DNA of 64,000 nt from Clostridiaceae bacterium AM27-36LB (lineage in GTDB: Bacteria > Bacillota > Clostridia > Lachnospirales > Lachnospiraceae), in contig QUJQ01000011.1 in the NCBI GenBank assembly GCA_003480725.1, positions 10,693 through 74,692 on the forward strand, given 5' to 3'. The translations under genes and the position numbers were made by a program. The first letter of the stretch is position 1. Each line of letters begins with the position of its first letter. Of the stretch, positions 7,382 to 16,007 are shown piece after piece. The notes below the pieces were generated by a model that was not told the origin of the DNA, searched no databases, and saw only the letters and a program-made list of their open reading frames with translations.

Positions 7382-9831
7382 CACTCCACCTCATTTCTCT
7401 GTACGGGCGGTCTGGTATCAAAGGCGTGTAGCAGTTCTTCAAAAACTGGGTGTATCTGTACCACACCGACACGCCCGTATAAGTCCTGCAATAAGCATTG
7501 TCCGTTCTCCAAATCACGAAGCCGTTTCTGGTTGTTTTCATCGTCCTTGTCGATACCGAAAAATTCTAAGGTCTGTTTTATCTCGTTGATGTCAGTAGAA
7601 CGGAAAGCGAATTTTAAGCCGATATTGTTTTTCAGACTTTCCTTTGCCACGTCCCCAGAAGATTGTGTAACGAAATAAACGCCTGCCTGCATAGCTCGTC
7701 CAGCACGAACCAGCTTGTTAGAGAGCGTTTCTCCTTGTGCCACATTTAAGAACGCCCACGCTTCGTCCAAATCGACAATCTTAAAAATACTTCTGTCCGA
7801 ATGGATAAAATCAAGGGCAAAGGTACTAATCACAATCAGCATAGACACCGACAATAATTCAATGGTCGTGTATTCCTCAAAAGTGGTATCTTTATCTGGC
7901 AGTACAAGGTCTGCTACTTGAATGATATTGAGCTGGTTATCCAGACTGATAGCATTTTCTACCGTACCGTCTGAAAACAGCAGGTGTGCAAAGTCGTAGT
8001 CCGTGAAGCTGTCGATATGGTCTGCAATATTTCTTGATATGGGTGTATCTTCACGGCGTAGCTCGTCTATCACATGGAGCAAGCCCCGACTGTCGCTCTG
8101 GGTAACGGAACGAACCGCCTTACGAAGTACGGGGAATTTTTCGCCGTCCCTAGAGGAAATACCCGTAAGGAATGTTAAGATGTCGATTGCCAGACTTTCA
8201 GCGTCTTTTACATTCTTCATAATCACGAATGGGTCAAGAAGTCCTGCATTGTCCTTGTCGCTGGTAAGGTTTACGATATTGATTTCGTGGGCGATTTCTG
8301 GGAGCGTTTCTTTCCAGTTGCCACGCTCTGATTTTGGGTCTAAGATAACCGCTTGTCCCCCAAAGAGAACTGAATAATACACCAGAAGATTGTTGCAGAA
8401 CGACTTTCCACCGCCAAGCGAACCGACAAAAGCAGACGCAAGGGCGTTGGTAACTGTACCTTTTATGCCCTGCGAAGCTAAAGACGGTTGCAGGTACACA
8501 TTTCTTCCCGTATCAACGGAATAGCCCATATAGATACCCGTAGTTTCCCCTAACTGCTGTGTCGCACCAAAACCAAGCCCTGCCAAGAAATCTGATTTTA
8601 CATACTGCACATAATCATTGATATATCGCTTGTTGGCTGGAAGAAATTCAGAATGAAGCCCCAGCATATCCCCAGCAGGACGCACCAGCTTTACATTGAG
8701 GTCGTCGTAAAAGTCCTTGACTTCATCACAACGGCGTTTCAGCTCGTCAAGATCGGGTGCAGACACTCGTATCACGTAGCTTAACTTATACATACTTTCT
8801 TTGCTCTGGTCTAAATCTGTTTCCAGCTCGTCCACGCTATCTAATGCGTCCACCACATTTGAGCTGGTTTCACTTCCTGCTTGATAAGCGTGATTGTCAA
8901 GGTCTTTCAATTCCTTTTTCTTATTGCGGACGGTTGTTAATGCTTTTCGGTTCTCCACGATTTCTACATTCATAGAAGTATCAACGGGAAAGGTAAATTG
9001 CTGTTGCTGGAAATAGAAGATTTCAGACGACGGAAAATCCAGCTCGCCGACAATCGCATTGACGGTAAAATAGGACACATAACTTTCCTTGTCCTCATGT
9101 TCCAATCGTAAATACCGCTGATTTTCCTCAATCACACACCTTGTCGGACGGATAAGGTCGTAGTATTTTATCAGCGTTTCTTTGTTCAATTTTTTCTTTG
9201 GTAGCTGGTACTCATAATCTTCATAGGCGATACCGTCCCTGCCGTAAAGATGTTCCATGAGATAGCCAAAATCATTGATTTCCAAGCGACGCACCTTGAA
9301 ACGACGGGAGATTTTATTTTCCAGTAACTTTTCCATTTTCATGTAACGGTTGATTTCATCATTTGGCATGGAAACAAAGTCATTCATCAGCGTGTGGTTC
9401 ACTTCATGGAGAAATTCCGTGAACGTCAGCCACGCCGATTTTTTGATGTTCTTCAGATTGAGCTGTTCTTCCGTAACCATGAGCTTAAAGCCAAGAAAAA
9501 AGCGGTAGTCCACTTGATTATCCCCAATCATTGATACTAACGCTTCGGTCTGTTCGTCTATTTTCTGATAAGCAACTTCCTTTAACTTCCCCATAACTAA
9601 CTTCTTTGACTGCTCCTGCATACTTCTAATAGAGCTTTCCGTCGCTATCTGCAACGCATGAATTTTACCCTCACGGGACTGTGCAATGAGCTGTCGAAAG
9701 CTGTCATGCACGATAAATTTCTGCTCTGCGGATAAGAAAGAATAGTTGTACGGTATCAGCTCATAGTAGGCGAATACCTCATTGTCCTTGTTCCAGACAA
9801 GGTTATTGTCAATATATTTTATCGGGAACAT
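7381..9831 (-). CDS. VirB4-like conjugation ATPase (TcpF, Tn916 Orf16)
   Basis: 816 residues. The C-terminal half is a VirB4/AAA-10 ATPase: Walker A GSLGGGKSF near residue 473, Walker B KIVDLDEAWAF near 688, and the distal motif FVTQSSGDVAKE. The N-terminal half is the family-specific dimerisation/partner region and starts MFPIKYIDNN. It should energise assembly of the mating channel at the membrane. Its start overlaps tcpE by 23 bases and its end overlaps the VirB6-like gene, so the genes are tightly coupled. Confidence 0.95.
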   Translation of the reverse strand: MFPIKYIDNNLVWNKDNEVFAYYELIPYNYSFLSAEQKFIVHDSFRQLIAQSREGKIHALQIATESSIRSMQEQSKKLVMGKLKEVAYQKIDEQTEALVSMIGDNQVDYRFFLGFKLMVTEEQLNLKNIKKSAWLTFTEFLHEVNHTLMNDFVSMPNDEINRYMKMEKLLENKISRRFKVRRLEINDFGYLMEHLYGRDGIAYEDYEYQLPKKKLNKETLIKYYDLIRPTRCVIEENQRYLRLEHEDKESYVSYFTVNAIVGELDFPSSEIFYFQQQQFTFPVDTSMNVEIVENRKALTTVRNKKKELKDLDNHAYQAGSETSSNVVDALDSVDELETDLDQSKESMYKLSYVIRVSAPDLDELKRRCDEVKDFYDDLNVKLVRPAGDMLGLHSEFLPANKRYINDYVQYVKSDFLAGLGFGATQQLGETTGIYMGYSVDTGRNVYLQPSLASQGIKGTVTNALASAFVGSLGGGKSFCNNLLVYYSVLFGGQAVILDPKSERGNWKETLPEIAHEINIVNLTSDKDNAGLLDPFVIMKNVKDAESLAIDILTFLTGISSRDGEKFPVLRKAVRSVTQSDSRGLLHVIDELRREDTPISRNIADHIDSFTDYDFAHLLFSDGTVENAISLDNQLNIIQVADLVLPDKDTTFEEYTTIELLSVSMLIVISTFALDFIHSDRSIFKIVDLDEAWAFLNVAQGETLSNKLVRAGRAMQAGVYFVTQSSGDVAKESLKNNIGLKFAFRSTDINEIKQTLEFFGIDKDDENNQKRLRDLENGQCLLQDLYGRVGVVQIHPVFEELLHAFDTRPPVQRNEVE

Positions 9832-10207
9832 AGTTCACACTCCTTGCTGCCGTGATTGTTTCATTGAGTATCTGCTTATGCAGTTTTACGGCTTTTCCTG
9901 CATAAGTGATTTTTGGTCGCAGGGCATAGGTTATCTGTGATTTCAAAAAGCTGTACGGCTTCTTTCCGTCAAAGGTTTTCTGCGACATAAACCAAGTGAG
10001 AGCAACGGGAATACCGAAGTATTTGAGAAATGCTCCCTCAATCATGGAAAGTGGGGGAATATCCCCAAACAGAATGATGATAAATTCCATAATCACAAAC
10101 CATGTAATCTGTGTAAAGGTAACGGGAAAGGGTAAGTTAAAGTCATTGATTGCATACAAGACTTTTTCCACGTTCCAGATACCCGTATAAGATTTAATCT
10201 TTTTCAA
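9809..10207 (-). CDS. TcpE-family conjugation membrane protein (Tn916 Orf17)
   Basis: 132 residues. Two adjacent hydrophobic segments (about 30-50 and 62-80, including ITWFVIMEFIIILFG) are followed by a C-terminal TcpE-type region with YSFLKSQITYALRPK. TcpE proteins are small polytopic components of Gram-positive mating channels. It starts the tcpE-ATPase-VirB6-cwlT-tcpC run. A GAAAGGAGC site precedes the start region. Confidence 0.9.
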   Translation of the reverse strand: MKKIKSYTGIWNVEKVLYAINDFNLPFPVTFTQITWFVIMEFIIILFGDIPPLSMIEGAFLKYFGIPVALTWFMSQKTFDGKKPYSFLKSQITYALRPKITYAGKAVKLHKQILNETITAARSVNYVPDKIY

Positions 10208-10242
10208 GTTCTTTCAGCTCCTTTCGTAAGTTCTTCAAAGAG

Positions 10243-10269
10243 AAAAGGACAGCCATTTTCAGACTGTCC
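10243..10269 (-). terminator. Terminator-like hairpin between ardA and tcpE
   Basis: On the minus strand GGACAG pairs with CTGTCC across an 11-base loop, followed by TTTTCTCTTT. It lies in the 118-base gap between the proximal ardA and tcpE. It could partly end transcription after the ardA genes, giving fewer channel transcripts than antirestriction transcripts; that consequence is inferred. Confidence 0.5.
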
Positions 10270-10325
10270 CTTAAAAGAGAAATACGCTGTCAGTAGCAAC
10301 CATGCTTGTCGCTGATCTTCCAGCG

Positions 10326-10829
10326 TTAGTATGGTATCTCGCACATACCTCGGCTTGTTTCAATAAAGCAACCGCCCATATCCAAATCTCGCCCGTAGGC
10401 TTCATAGTCAATGTAGTTCTGTAAGCTGGGTGGAATATCCCCTAGTGCCTGCAATTCGTCTATGTAGTAGTAGGCAATATCTGTCATGGTTTCACAGTCG
10501 GGATAATAATAAATATCGTCCTTGTGTTCCACGACTTCTTCCAGCGTCCCATAGTGACTGATAAATTCGTCCAGACACTCTACAATATAGTCGGGAAGTT
10601 CCTCTATCATTTCATACATCTCATTGAGTTCTTCAATGGAAACATACTCGCCAATCGCAATGGGGAAGTTGTCGGTATCATGGATAGCGTATTCCTCATA
10701 CTGTTCATTCAAGCCGATTTTTTCTTTTACATCTTCCTCGTCAATAGGAAATGTGAACCAAGCACCGACTAAATAGCCCTCATTGTATTTGCCAAGATTA
10801 GCAATGTAAACCGCCATATCATCAATCAT
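10326..10829 (-). CDS. ardA: Antirestriction protein ArdA (Tn916 Orf18)
   Basis: 167 residues, the size of Tn916 Orf18 (166). It is very acidic, as expected for a DNA mimic (for example PIDEEDVKEKIGL, YVSIEELNEMYEMIEEL and EEVVEHKDD). It has the family N-terminus VYIANLGKYNEGYLVGAWF and ends MGGCFIETSRGMCEIPY. It should bind type I restriction enzymes and protect the incoming element. ATG 10829 is preferred over upstream GTG codons because GAGGTGG precedes it. It is the downstream copy of a tandem pair. Confidence 0.93.
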   Translation of the reverse strand: MIDDMAVYIANLGKYNEGYLVGAWFTFPIDEEDVKEKIGLNEQYEEYAIHDTDNFPIAIGEYVSIEELNEMYEMIEELPDYIVECLDEFISHYGTLEEVVEHKDDIYYYPDCETMTDIAYYYIDELQALGDIPPSLQNYIDYEAYGRDLDMGGCFIETSRGMCEIPY

Positions 10830-10846
10830 AAGCACCACCTCATTTC

Positions 10847-11350
10847 CTACTCTGGCAGTTCAAAGATACCGTGTTCTGTTACTAAAAATTTCCCGTGTTC
10901 CTGCAAGTGAGAAGCATAGGCTTCAAAGTCAAAATAGTAGGCTTGACAGTCCTCGGATAAATGTTTGAACGTCGGGTCGTTCATCAGCTTTTGCTTTGCA
11001 ACATCTATCATGCTTTTGCAGTTGGGATAAACCGTAATCACATTCCTGCAAATATAAAGTGCTTCTAAATTTTCAAACACCGTAAGTAGTGATACATATT
11101 CTTCCTGCATATCACTTGAAAGCTGGCGGTACATAAAATCTAATTCGTTGAGCTGGTACACGCTTGTATGTTCGTGGACTTCATCAGCATAAGGCAACAC
11201 CTTTTCGATAATACGGTAATCCCCACTTTCTGCACCGACACCTAACTTTTCTTCAAACTCGGCAACATCTATCGGCAGTTCAAACCAGTATGATATTGTT
11301 TCTTCGCCAGTTGTTCCTCTCGTTTCCACCAGCACCCTTGTTTCCTGCAT
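10847..11350 (-). CDS. Second, divergent ArdA-like protein
   Basis: 167 residues, aligning in outline with the neighbouring ArdA: both start with an N-terminal beta region and WFELPIDVAEFEEKLGV (against WFTFPIDEEDVKEKIGL). Both then have a central acidic helix region and end FLVTEHGIFELPE (against FIETSRGMCEIPY). Identity is low outside these blocks. It precedes the canonical ardA by 17 bases, so the pair looks like an old duplication or a stepwise gain. The two copies may target different restriction enzymes; that is inference. Confidence 0.85.
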   Translation of the reverse strand: MQETRVLVETRGTTGEETISYWFELPIDVAEFEEKLGVGAESGDYRIIEKVLPYADEVHEHTSVYQLNELDFMYRQLSSDMQEEYVSLLTVFENLEALYICRNVITVYPNCKSMIDVAKQKLMNDPTFKHLSEDCQAYYFDFEAYASHLQEHGKFLVTEHGIFELPE

Positions 11351-11565
11351 TGTTCCTCACGTCCTTTCTGTTGTTTCATCACATCTTTTAAGGTCTGGTA
11401 CGACATACCAAACACATACTTTGAAAAATCTTCTAACTGCCTTTCTTCATAATTGGCAGGGTTCAGTCGTTTCATTTCCTGCCACACCTTACGCTTGTAA
11501 GAGGGCAGGTCGGAAAGATATTCACAACCGACGTTTGCCTGCATATCCTTAAAAACATCGTTCAT
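11269..11565 (-). CDS. Unknown ICE protein overlapping ardA
   Basis: 98 residues with no family I recognise. The first 70 residues (for example YLSDLPSYKRKVWQEMKRLNP and FSKYVFGMSYQTLKDVMKQQKG) look like a real, mostly helical protein. The last 27 are read in a different frame inside the start of the divergent ardA gene, an 82-base same-strand overlap. The tail is basic and low in complexity (KKQYHTGLNCR), so the ancestral gene may have ended earlier. It is the first gene after the VanZ cassette and shares the antirestriction transcript. Confidence 0.55.
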   Translation of the reverse strand: MNDVFKDMQANVGCEYLSDLPSYKRKVWQEMKRLNPANYEERQLEDFSKYVFGMSYQTLKDVMKQQKGREEQCRKQGCWWKREEQLAKKQYHTGLNCR

Positions 11566-11594
11566 TTCATCACTCCAATCTGAAATTTAGGTAC

Positions 11595-11631
11595 GAAAAA
11601 AGCAGTCAATCCTAAGACTAACTGCTTTTTG
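11595..11631 (-). terminator. Terminator after the VanZ gene (copy 1 of a repeated hairpin)
   Basis: AAAAAGCAGT and ACTGCTTTTT form a perfect 10-pair stem with a 13-base loop, and there is a T-run on both strands, so it can act in either direction. The 32 bases 11595-11626 are identical to 16008-16039 behind the PH-like gene. Confidence 0.8.
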
Positions 11632-11651
11632 TGTAAATATTTTTGTTAGCA

Positions 11652-12248
11652 CTAGAGAAAAATTCTCCAGTTGAATAATAGAAATTCTCCTAAAACTGCA
11701 AGAGTTAAATATACAATAGGTTCTAGTTTAGAAAGAGAAATAGATTTATGGTTAATATTTTTAAATAACCTTTTTGTCAATTTCCAAATAAAATATCCAA
11801 TAACTGCCCCTAGCGTATTCATCATTAAATCATCAATATCTGTATTTCTCCGATTGAATAACTGGCAAAGTTCAATGGATAATGAAAAACCGAAGCCTAT
11901 CATAAAAATTTTCAGAGGATTTCTGTATCGTTTCCAAATTAAAGGAATTAAAAAGCCCAGAGGTAAAAACATTATAATATTTAAAACATAAGTCATTATC
12001 CCCTCAGACTGAAACGGTAATAAATTGATTTCCTCTAATCTTATAATCGTATCATAATGTCCAATATCCCAAATACTACCTATACCTGCAACAGAGAACG
12101 TCAAGTAGATATATAACAGAAAAATATATACCCATACAAAATGAATTGCTTTGTTTTCTTGTTTTTTGTTTTGACGCTTGCAAATGATAAGCTGGTATAA
12201 GGAACAAGGAACTATAATACATAGCAAAGCATAAATCGTAGATAACAT
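11652..12248 (-). CDS. VanZ-family membrane protein
   Basis: 198 residues with five likely membrane helices (about 2-22, 33-52, 80-100, 110-130 and 175-195). It has the VanZ family hallmarks: LEEINLLPF early, then NIIMFLPLGFLIPLIW, SIELCQLFNRRNTDIDDLMMNTLGAVIGY. VanZ proteins confer low-level teicoplanin or lipoglycopeptide resistance in some settings; many homologues have no tested role. It is cargo: in Tn916 no such gene separates the relaxase/TcpD region from ardA. It has its own terminator and an AT-rich upstream gap of 143 bases. Confidence 0.88.
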   Translation of the reverse strand: MLSTIYALLCIIVPCSLYQLIICKRQNKKQENKAIHFVWVYIFLLYIYLTFSVAGIGSIWDIGHYDTIIRLEEINLLPFQSEGIMTYVLNIIMFLPLGFLIPLIWKRYRNPLKIFMIGFGFSLSIELCQLFNRRNTDIDDLMMNTLGAVIGYFIWKLTKRLFKNINHKSISLSKLEPIVYLTLAVLGEFLLFNWRIFL

Positions 12249-12391
12249 AGTAATCGTCCTTTCACAGTAATTTTAAATAAAATGATACAGTAAAAATCTT
12301 AAAAAGCACGAAAGAATGTATTTTGTTTTTATGAAAGATTTTATGTTATCATATCATTTTTTGCTCTGCAATTAAAGATAATTTCAATATT

Positions 12392-12613
12392 TTATGCACC
12401 GATAATCTTATTGAACAGCTCTAACAGTACATCTTTCACACCGCCAGCATTGAATACCAAGCCGACAGCAATTAAGGCAACTACCAAGAAGCCGATAAGT
12501 TTGGAAAACTCACGCTTGAAACCTAAGTAGATACCGATAACCACGATCGACATAAGCACCAAGCTCTGTGCATTTGATAAAAACCATTGATACAAATTTT
12601 GTCCGAAATTCAT
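12392..12613 (-). CDS. TcpD-family small membrane protein
   Basis: 73 residues, with two membrane helices (about 15-32 and 38-58) and the N-terminus MNFGQNLYQWFLSNAQSLVL typical of the TcpD-like protein in Tn916 relatives. It follows the DUF3789 peptide without a gap (TAA directly before ATG). It is thought to be a membrane component of the mating channel. Confidence 0.82.
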   Translation of the reverse strand: MNFGQNLYQWFLSNAQSLVLMSIVVIGIYLGFKREFSKLIGFLVVALIAVGLVFNAGGVKDVLLELFNKIIGA

Positions 12614-12748
12614 TTAATTGTCCTCGCTTTCTTTTAATTGTTTCATTTCATAGTCAGCTTCTTTGCCGACATTCAAAATACACATCAAGACTACGCCGAT
12701 ACCCATTCCCATAGATACCAGCAGGAAGTCTTTTAATAATACCCACAT
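12614..12748 (-). CDS. DUF3789-type 44-residue membrane peptide
   Basis: An ATG at 12748 opens 44 codons: MWVLLKDFLLVSMGMGIGVV, then LMCILNVGKEADYEMKQLKE and a short acidic end. One membrane helix (about 5-26) is followed by a charged tail. The stop TAA directly abuts the ATG of tcpD and the start lies 12 bases after the relaxase gene. Peptides of this kind (DUF3789) occupy the same spot in Tn916-type elements. The role is unknown; the conserved position suggests a part in transfer. Confidence 0.75.
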   Translation of the reverse strand: MWVLLKDFLLVSMGMGIGVVLMCILNVGKEADYEMKQLKESEDN

Positions 12749-12760
12749 TTTTTATCACTC

Positions 12761-13957
12761 CTAACTTTCCACCAAATCTTTTGCAGGGGTCGTCTGCTGT
12801 TTGATTATCATTTCATGCTTTTCTGTGAGCTTTGCCTGCTGTTCGATTGTTTCCATGTAGTCTGTACCGTTTCCTTTATCAATCTTTTTCAGCATTTTCA
12901 AGGTCGGTGCTACCTGCCGTTGTACCCACCGCAATGTACGGTCTAAGGTGTAAGGCTCTGGCTTTGTCGTCAGCTTCAAGCTCTGTCTGTTATCGCCGAT
13001 AAACCAAGCCCAGCGGTCATTGAGTTTCCAGTCATTTTTTCGCTTGTCTGGTTCTTCATCAACAAACCTCACATACTGGTTGATGATAGAAAAGGCAGTC
13101 TGCTCTGCGTCATAATACGTCAGTAAATCTCGTACTGCATAATAGGCACGTTCATTTCTAAGCCGTATCTCAAAACGATTGATAATGTCGGCTTCTTCAA
13201 GCGGTGTCCCTAACTTGACGTACTGCTCATAGTCCTTTTCATAGATACAGAAATACACATCTGATTTCAGAGAACCAAGATAAAGGGTACGTCCCATATA
13301 TTCTCTGTCGTCCTCTCTGTGCTTGATAAGCTCGCCCGACTGGTAAAACTTATAACTTCTGGACTTTCCGATATATTCCCGTTTCCTGCATTTCTCCGCA
13401 AGCTCTGGTATATCCAAAATGCCCGTATGGTCGTTGATAGCAAGGTCGATACGCTTCATCACGCCACCGTCTACGAGTGCGTCCATGAGAAAGTCATACC
13501 AGCTTCTTTGCTGTGCCAGCAGGTAACTTTCAAACTGTCGGCAACCACGCCCTTTTAACTCTAAAAGGACACCTTTTTCTTCGTCAGCCGACGTATAGAT
13601 AAAGATGTCCCCAAGAGAATAATGCTCCGTATAGCTGTAATGTCCGTAATCTTCATGGAGCATATAATTGATATTCAGTTTTAATATATCTTTGATGATG
13701 TGCTGTATATCCAGCGTGGGAAAACGAATTTTCACATAATCAAACAGCATGGTAAGCGGTGCTTCTGGATTGAACCTTGCCAGTTCTTTATGCAGAGTTT
13801 CCAGAAGCTCCTTTGACGGCTTCATTTTTCCGCTTTCTATCTTATTGAGATATTCTCTTGTGATACCAGAAGCCACCGCCAGCCTGCCTTGTGAGATACC
13901 GTAAGCAACCCGCTTCTCCCGTAATTCTTTTATCCATTGTTCTTCATTCAGAACCAT
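12761..13957 (-). CDS. mobT: MobT-family relaxase (Tn916 Orf20)
   Basis: 398 residues. An N-terminal Xre-type helix-turn-helix (about 9-60: LREKRVAYGISQGRLAVASG, then GITREYLNKIESGKMKPS) is followed by a Rep_trans/rolling-circle initiator-like domain with RIDLAINDHTG, AYYAVRDLL and SLKLTTKPEPYTLDRTLRW. MobT proteins nick oriT on the element's DNA to begin transfer and also drive plasmid-like replication of the excised circle. The oriT hairpin lies immediately upstream at 14,078-14,102, as in Tn916 and ICEBs1. Confidence 0.93.
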   Translation of the reverse strand: MVLNEEQWIKELREKRVAYGISQGRLAVASGITREYLNKIESGKMKPSKELLETLHKELARFNPEAPLTMLFDYVKIRFPTLDIQHIIKDILKLNINYMLHEDYGHYSYTEHYSLGDIFIYTSADEEKGVLLELKGRGCRQFESYLLAQQRSWYDFLMDALVDGGVMKRIDLAINDHTGILDIPELAEKCRKREYIGKSRSYKFYQSGELIKHREDDREYMGRTLYLGSLKSDVYFCIYEKDYEQYVKLGTPLEEADIINRFEIRLRNERAYYAVRDLLTYYDAEQTAFSIINQYVRFVDEEPDKRKNDWKLNDRWAWFIGDNRQSLKLTTKPEPYTLDRTLRWVQRQVAPTLKMLKKIDKGNGTDYMETIEQQAKLTEKHEMIIKQQTTPAKDLVES

Positions 13958-13975
13958 ACCCCCAATCTATAAAGT

Positions 13976-14102
13976 GTGAAGTTTTTTAAGGCGACTTCAC
14001 AGCCGATTTTTGTTAGGAAACCATGTCAGAAGCCTTATGTTTCCTATGCTTTTTGTCTATTGTCTATTTGCAAACGTACCCCTCTGTTAGATACCGAGGG
14101 GT
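13976..14102. other. Origin of transfer (oriT) with three inverted repeats
   Basis: The key hairpin is ACCCCTC (14078-14084) and GAGGGGT (14096-14102) around an 11-base loop. On the minus strand the loop reads GGTATCTAACA, close in form to the nic hairpins of ICEBs1 and Tn916, where a C-rich arm, a TAACA-containing loop and a G-rich arm are read in order. Two further perfect 7-base inverted repeats lie beside it: GTGAAGT 13976-13982 with ACTTCAC 13994-14000, and AGGAAAC 14015-14021 with GTTTCCT 14039-14045. It sits directly upstream of mobT. Confidence 0.88.
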
Positions 14103-14106
14103 TTTA

Positions 14107-14598
14107 TCAGCGGACGGGACAAGCCCCGTCCGCCAAGAACGGAACTTGCGGTTGAGAACCGCAAAACCCGTCCTTGTCGTCCGTGTCTGTGTCCTGCTGT
14201 GAACCTTGTATGCCCTCATAGATAACCGCAAAATCTATTCTTTCATCTGAAAGTGCTTCTTTCATTTCTTCAGACAGCCCTTTAAGAAATACATTACATT
14301 GCAGACAAGCCTTATCTAAAACTCGAAATCGAAAATAGATTATCCTGCTTTCAACGCAATGTCTACTTTCCAACCTCATTCTAAACTTATGAGGAATGTT
14401 GATTTTTTCACGAATAACATCATCAATGATTTTATCTATCCTTGAATGAAATCGCAGATTTGGATTGACAGAATAATCTAAAAAACAATCTAACATATAT
14501 TTCCTGCAATCCGTTGTAAAAATATCTGTATTCAAGCACAAACAGAGGTAGTTTTTCTCTGTGGGTGCGTGATAAACATTTAATGTGTCCTTATTCAA
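14107..14598 (-). CDS. Unknown ICE protein between coupling protein and oriT
   Basis: 163 residues, no recognised family. The N-terminal 115 residues contain several cysteines and a pattern of alternating charged and hydrophobic residues (DCRKYMLDCFLDYSVNPNLRF, HKFRMRLESRHC). The last 30 residues are a low-complexity tail, GSQQDTDTDDKDG then CGSQPQVPFLADGACPVR. The DNA of that tail holds an 8-base GC-rich inverted repeat (CGGACGGG/CCCGTCCG) which may have other uses next to oriT. It overlaps the end of the coupling protein gene by 8 bases. A role as an auxiliary DNA-processing factor is possible only by position. Confidence 0.55.
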   Translation of the reverse strand: MNKDTLNVYHAPTEKNYLCLCLNTDIFTTDCRKYMLDCFLDYSVNPNLRFHSRIDKIIDDVIREKINIPHKFRMRLESRHCVESRIIYFRFRVLDKACLQCNVFLKGLSEEMKEALSDERIDFAVIYEGIQGSQQDTDTDDKDGFCGSQPQVPFLADGACPVR

Positions 14599-15982
14599 TC
14601 ACATCTTCCTTTCCTTGTTGTTCTGGCATGACTTGTCTTTCTTGTGCAAGCCTGCCGATTGTTTGTAAAAAATCATGTCCTTTGGGGACTAAAGGCGTGT
14701 AAAATTCGCTTATCACGCTTGTTCCCATATCACAATAGCCACGCCCCTTGATACGCTTCTGGAAAAACTGCTTTTTCACATCTGAACCGAACAGCATACC
14801 GTAACCTAATTCGCTGATACGCCCAAGTCCCACACGGAAATTGAAGTTATCTCTGATACCGTCAGAGAAATACTTTGCGTCTGGACGCTGGCAGGCAACG
14901 ATAAGGAAATAACCTGCTTGTCGTCCTAACATAACGATTTTCTTTAACTGGCTAAGCAAGCCCACGCTTTCCTTTGTCCCCAGCATTTCAAAAAATGCCA
15001 CATATTCATCAAAGATAAGAAAGCAGGGTGGCAGTCCCAGATAGGCGTAGTTTTCGCCCGTCTTATAGTTCGGGTGTTGCTTCATTTCCTCACTTCGCTG
15101 TACCATTCCCTCATAAAAGGCATTGACACAATCAATCATTTCTTCTTTGGTGTGATACACATTTCCCATAACTGTCCCTAAGTCTGCAAGGTCAGCGTTC
15201 TTCGGGTCTAAGATGTAAAGGACAGCGTTGGTATGCAGTAAGGCTTCAATAAGCGTCAGCAGAAAATAAGTTTTACCGCCACCCGTTCCACCAGCAATCA
15301 GAGCGTGAGGGAGTGCGTCATATTCCCAGACAAGATTTTTCATCAGTTTCAGACAGCCGTTTTCTGCCCGTACTTCATCAATGGTAATGCGGTTCGCTAT
15401 CATATCATAAAGCAGGGTATATTCAATATAGCCGTCATGCAGGGTCTTGTCGGTCAGCTCACAATATAAGCCACTTTCCAATTTATCCTCTAACCGTAAA
15501 AGCTGGTCTTGATATTTTCCCAGCGTAATTTCACAGCGGATATGAAGCAGTCCCTTTTCCATTTGATAATAAATCTTTGGAAACCAGACGATTTTTTCCC
15601 TTGATCTGCTTTGCAGGTCAGTAAAAAAACCGCTGTCTTGTACGGTATCGGCTTCATACCACTTATTTTCCAGTACCATTCTTGCCAGCTTTTGACGGTG
15701 CAGGAGCTTCTTGAAACTATCGTAACAGAAGTGGTAATACAGAAAAACGACCAATGCACAAACACCAGTCGCTATCAGTATAGTTATGAAGTTGTAAGGG
15801 GAAAGCGTCAAGCCGTTCTCTAACAAGCTGAAATGTTCCCAATCAGTACGCATGAGCTGTTTGATATTCAGTAGCAGGAGAACCGCCACGAATACAAACA
15901 GAAGCGTTCCTATGGAAAAGTGGTAGACAAGGTGCTTGTCGCTGGCTCTGATACGGTGTCCTTTGTTAAAAATCTTTTGCAT
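14591..15982 (-). CDS. FtsK/SpoIIIE-type conjugative coupling protein (Tn916 Orf21, TcpA-like)
   Basis: 463 residues, like Tn916 Orf21 (461). Two N-terminal membrane helices (about 22-41 and 64-84) are followed by an FtsK/HerA ATPase domain: Walker A AGGTGGGKTY at 230-239 and Walker B CFLIFDEYVAF near 315, then VACQRPDAKYF. It should bring the relaxase-DNA complex to the channel and pump DNA. Walker A is intact. It lies upstream of oriT and mobT in the Tn916 order. Confidence 0.95.
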   Translation of the reverse strand: MQKIFNKGHRIRASDKHLVYHFSIGTLLFVFVAVLLLLNIKQLMRTDWEHFSLLENGLTLSPYNFITILIATGVCALVVFLYYHFCYDSFKKLLHRQKLARMVLENKWYEADTVQDSGFFTDLQSRSREKIVWFPKIYYQMEKGLLHIRCEITLGKYQDQLLRLEDKLESGLYCELTDKTLHDGYIEYTLLYDMIANRITIDEVRAENGCLKLMKNLVWEYDALPHALIAGGTGGGKTYFLLTLIEALLHTNAVLYILDPKNADLADLGTVMGNVYHTKEEMIDCVNAFYEGMVQRSEEMKQHPNYKTGENYAYLGLPPCFLIFDEYVAFFEMLGTKESVGLLSQLKKIVMLGRQAGYFLIVACQRPDAKYFSDGIRDNFNFRVGLGRISELGYGMLFGSDVKKQFFQKRIKGRGYCDMGTSVISEFYTPLVPKGHDFLQTIGRLAQERQVMPEQQGKEDVIE

Positions 15983-16007
15983 AAATCAATCACTCCTTTC
16001 TGGGTAT

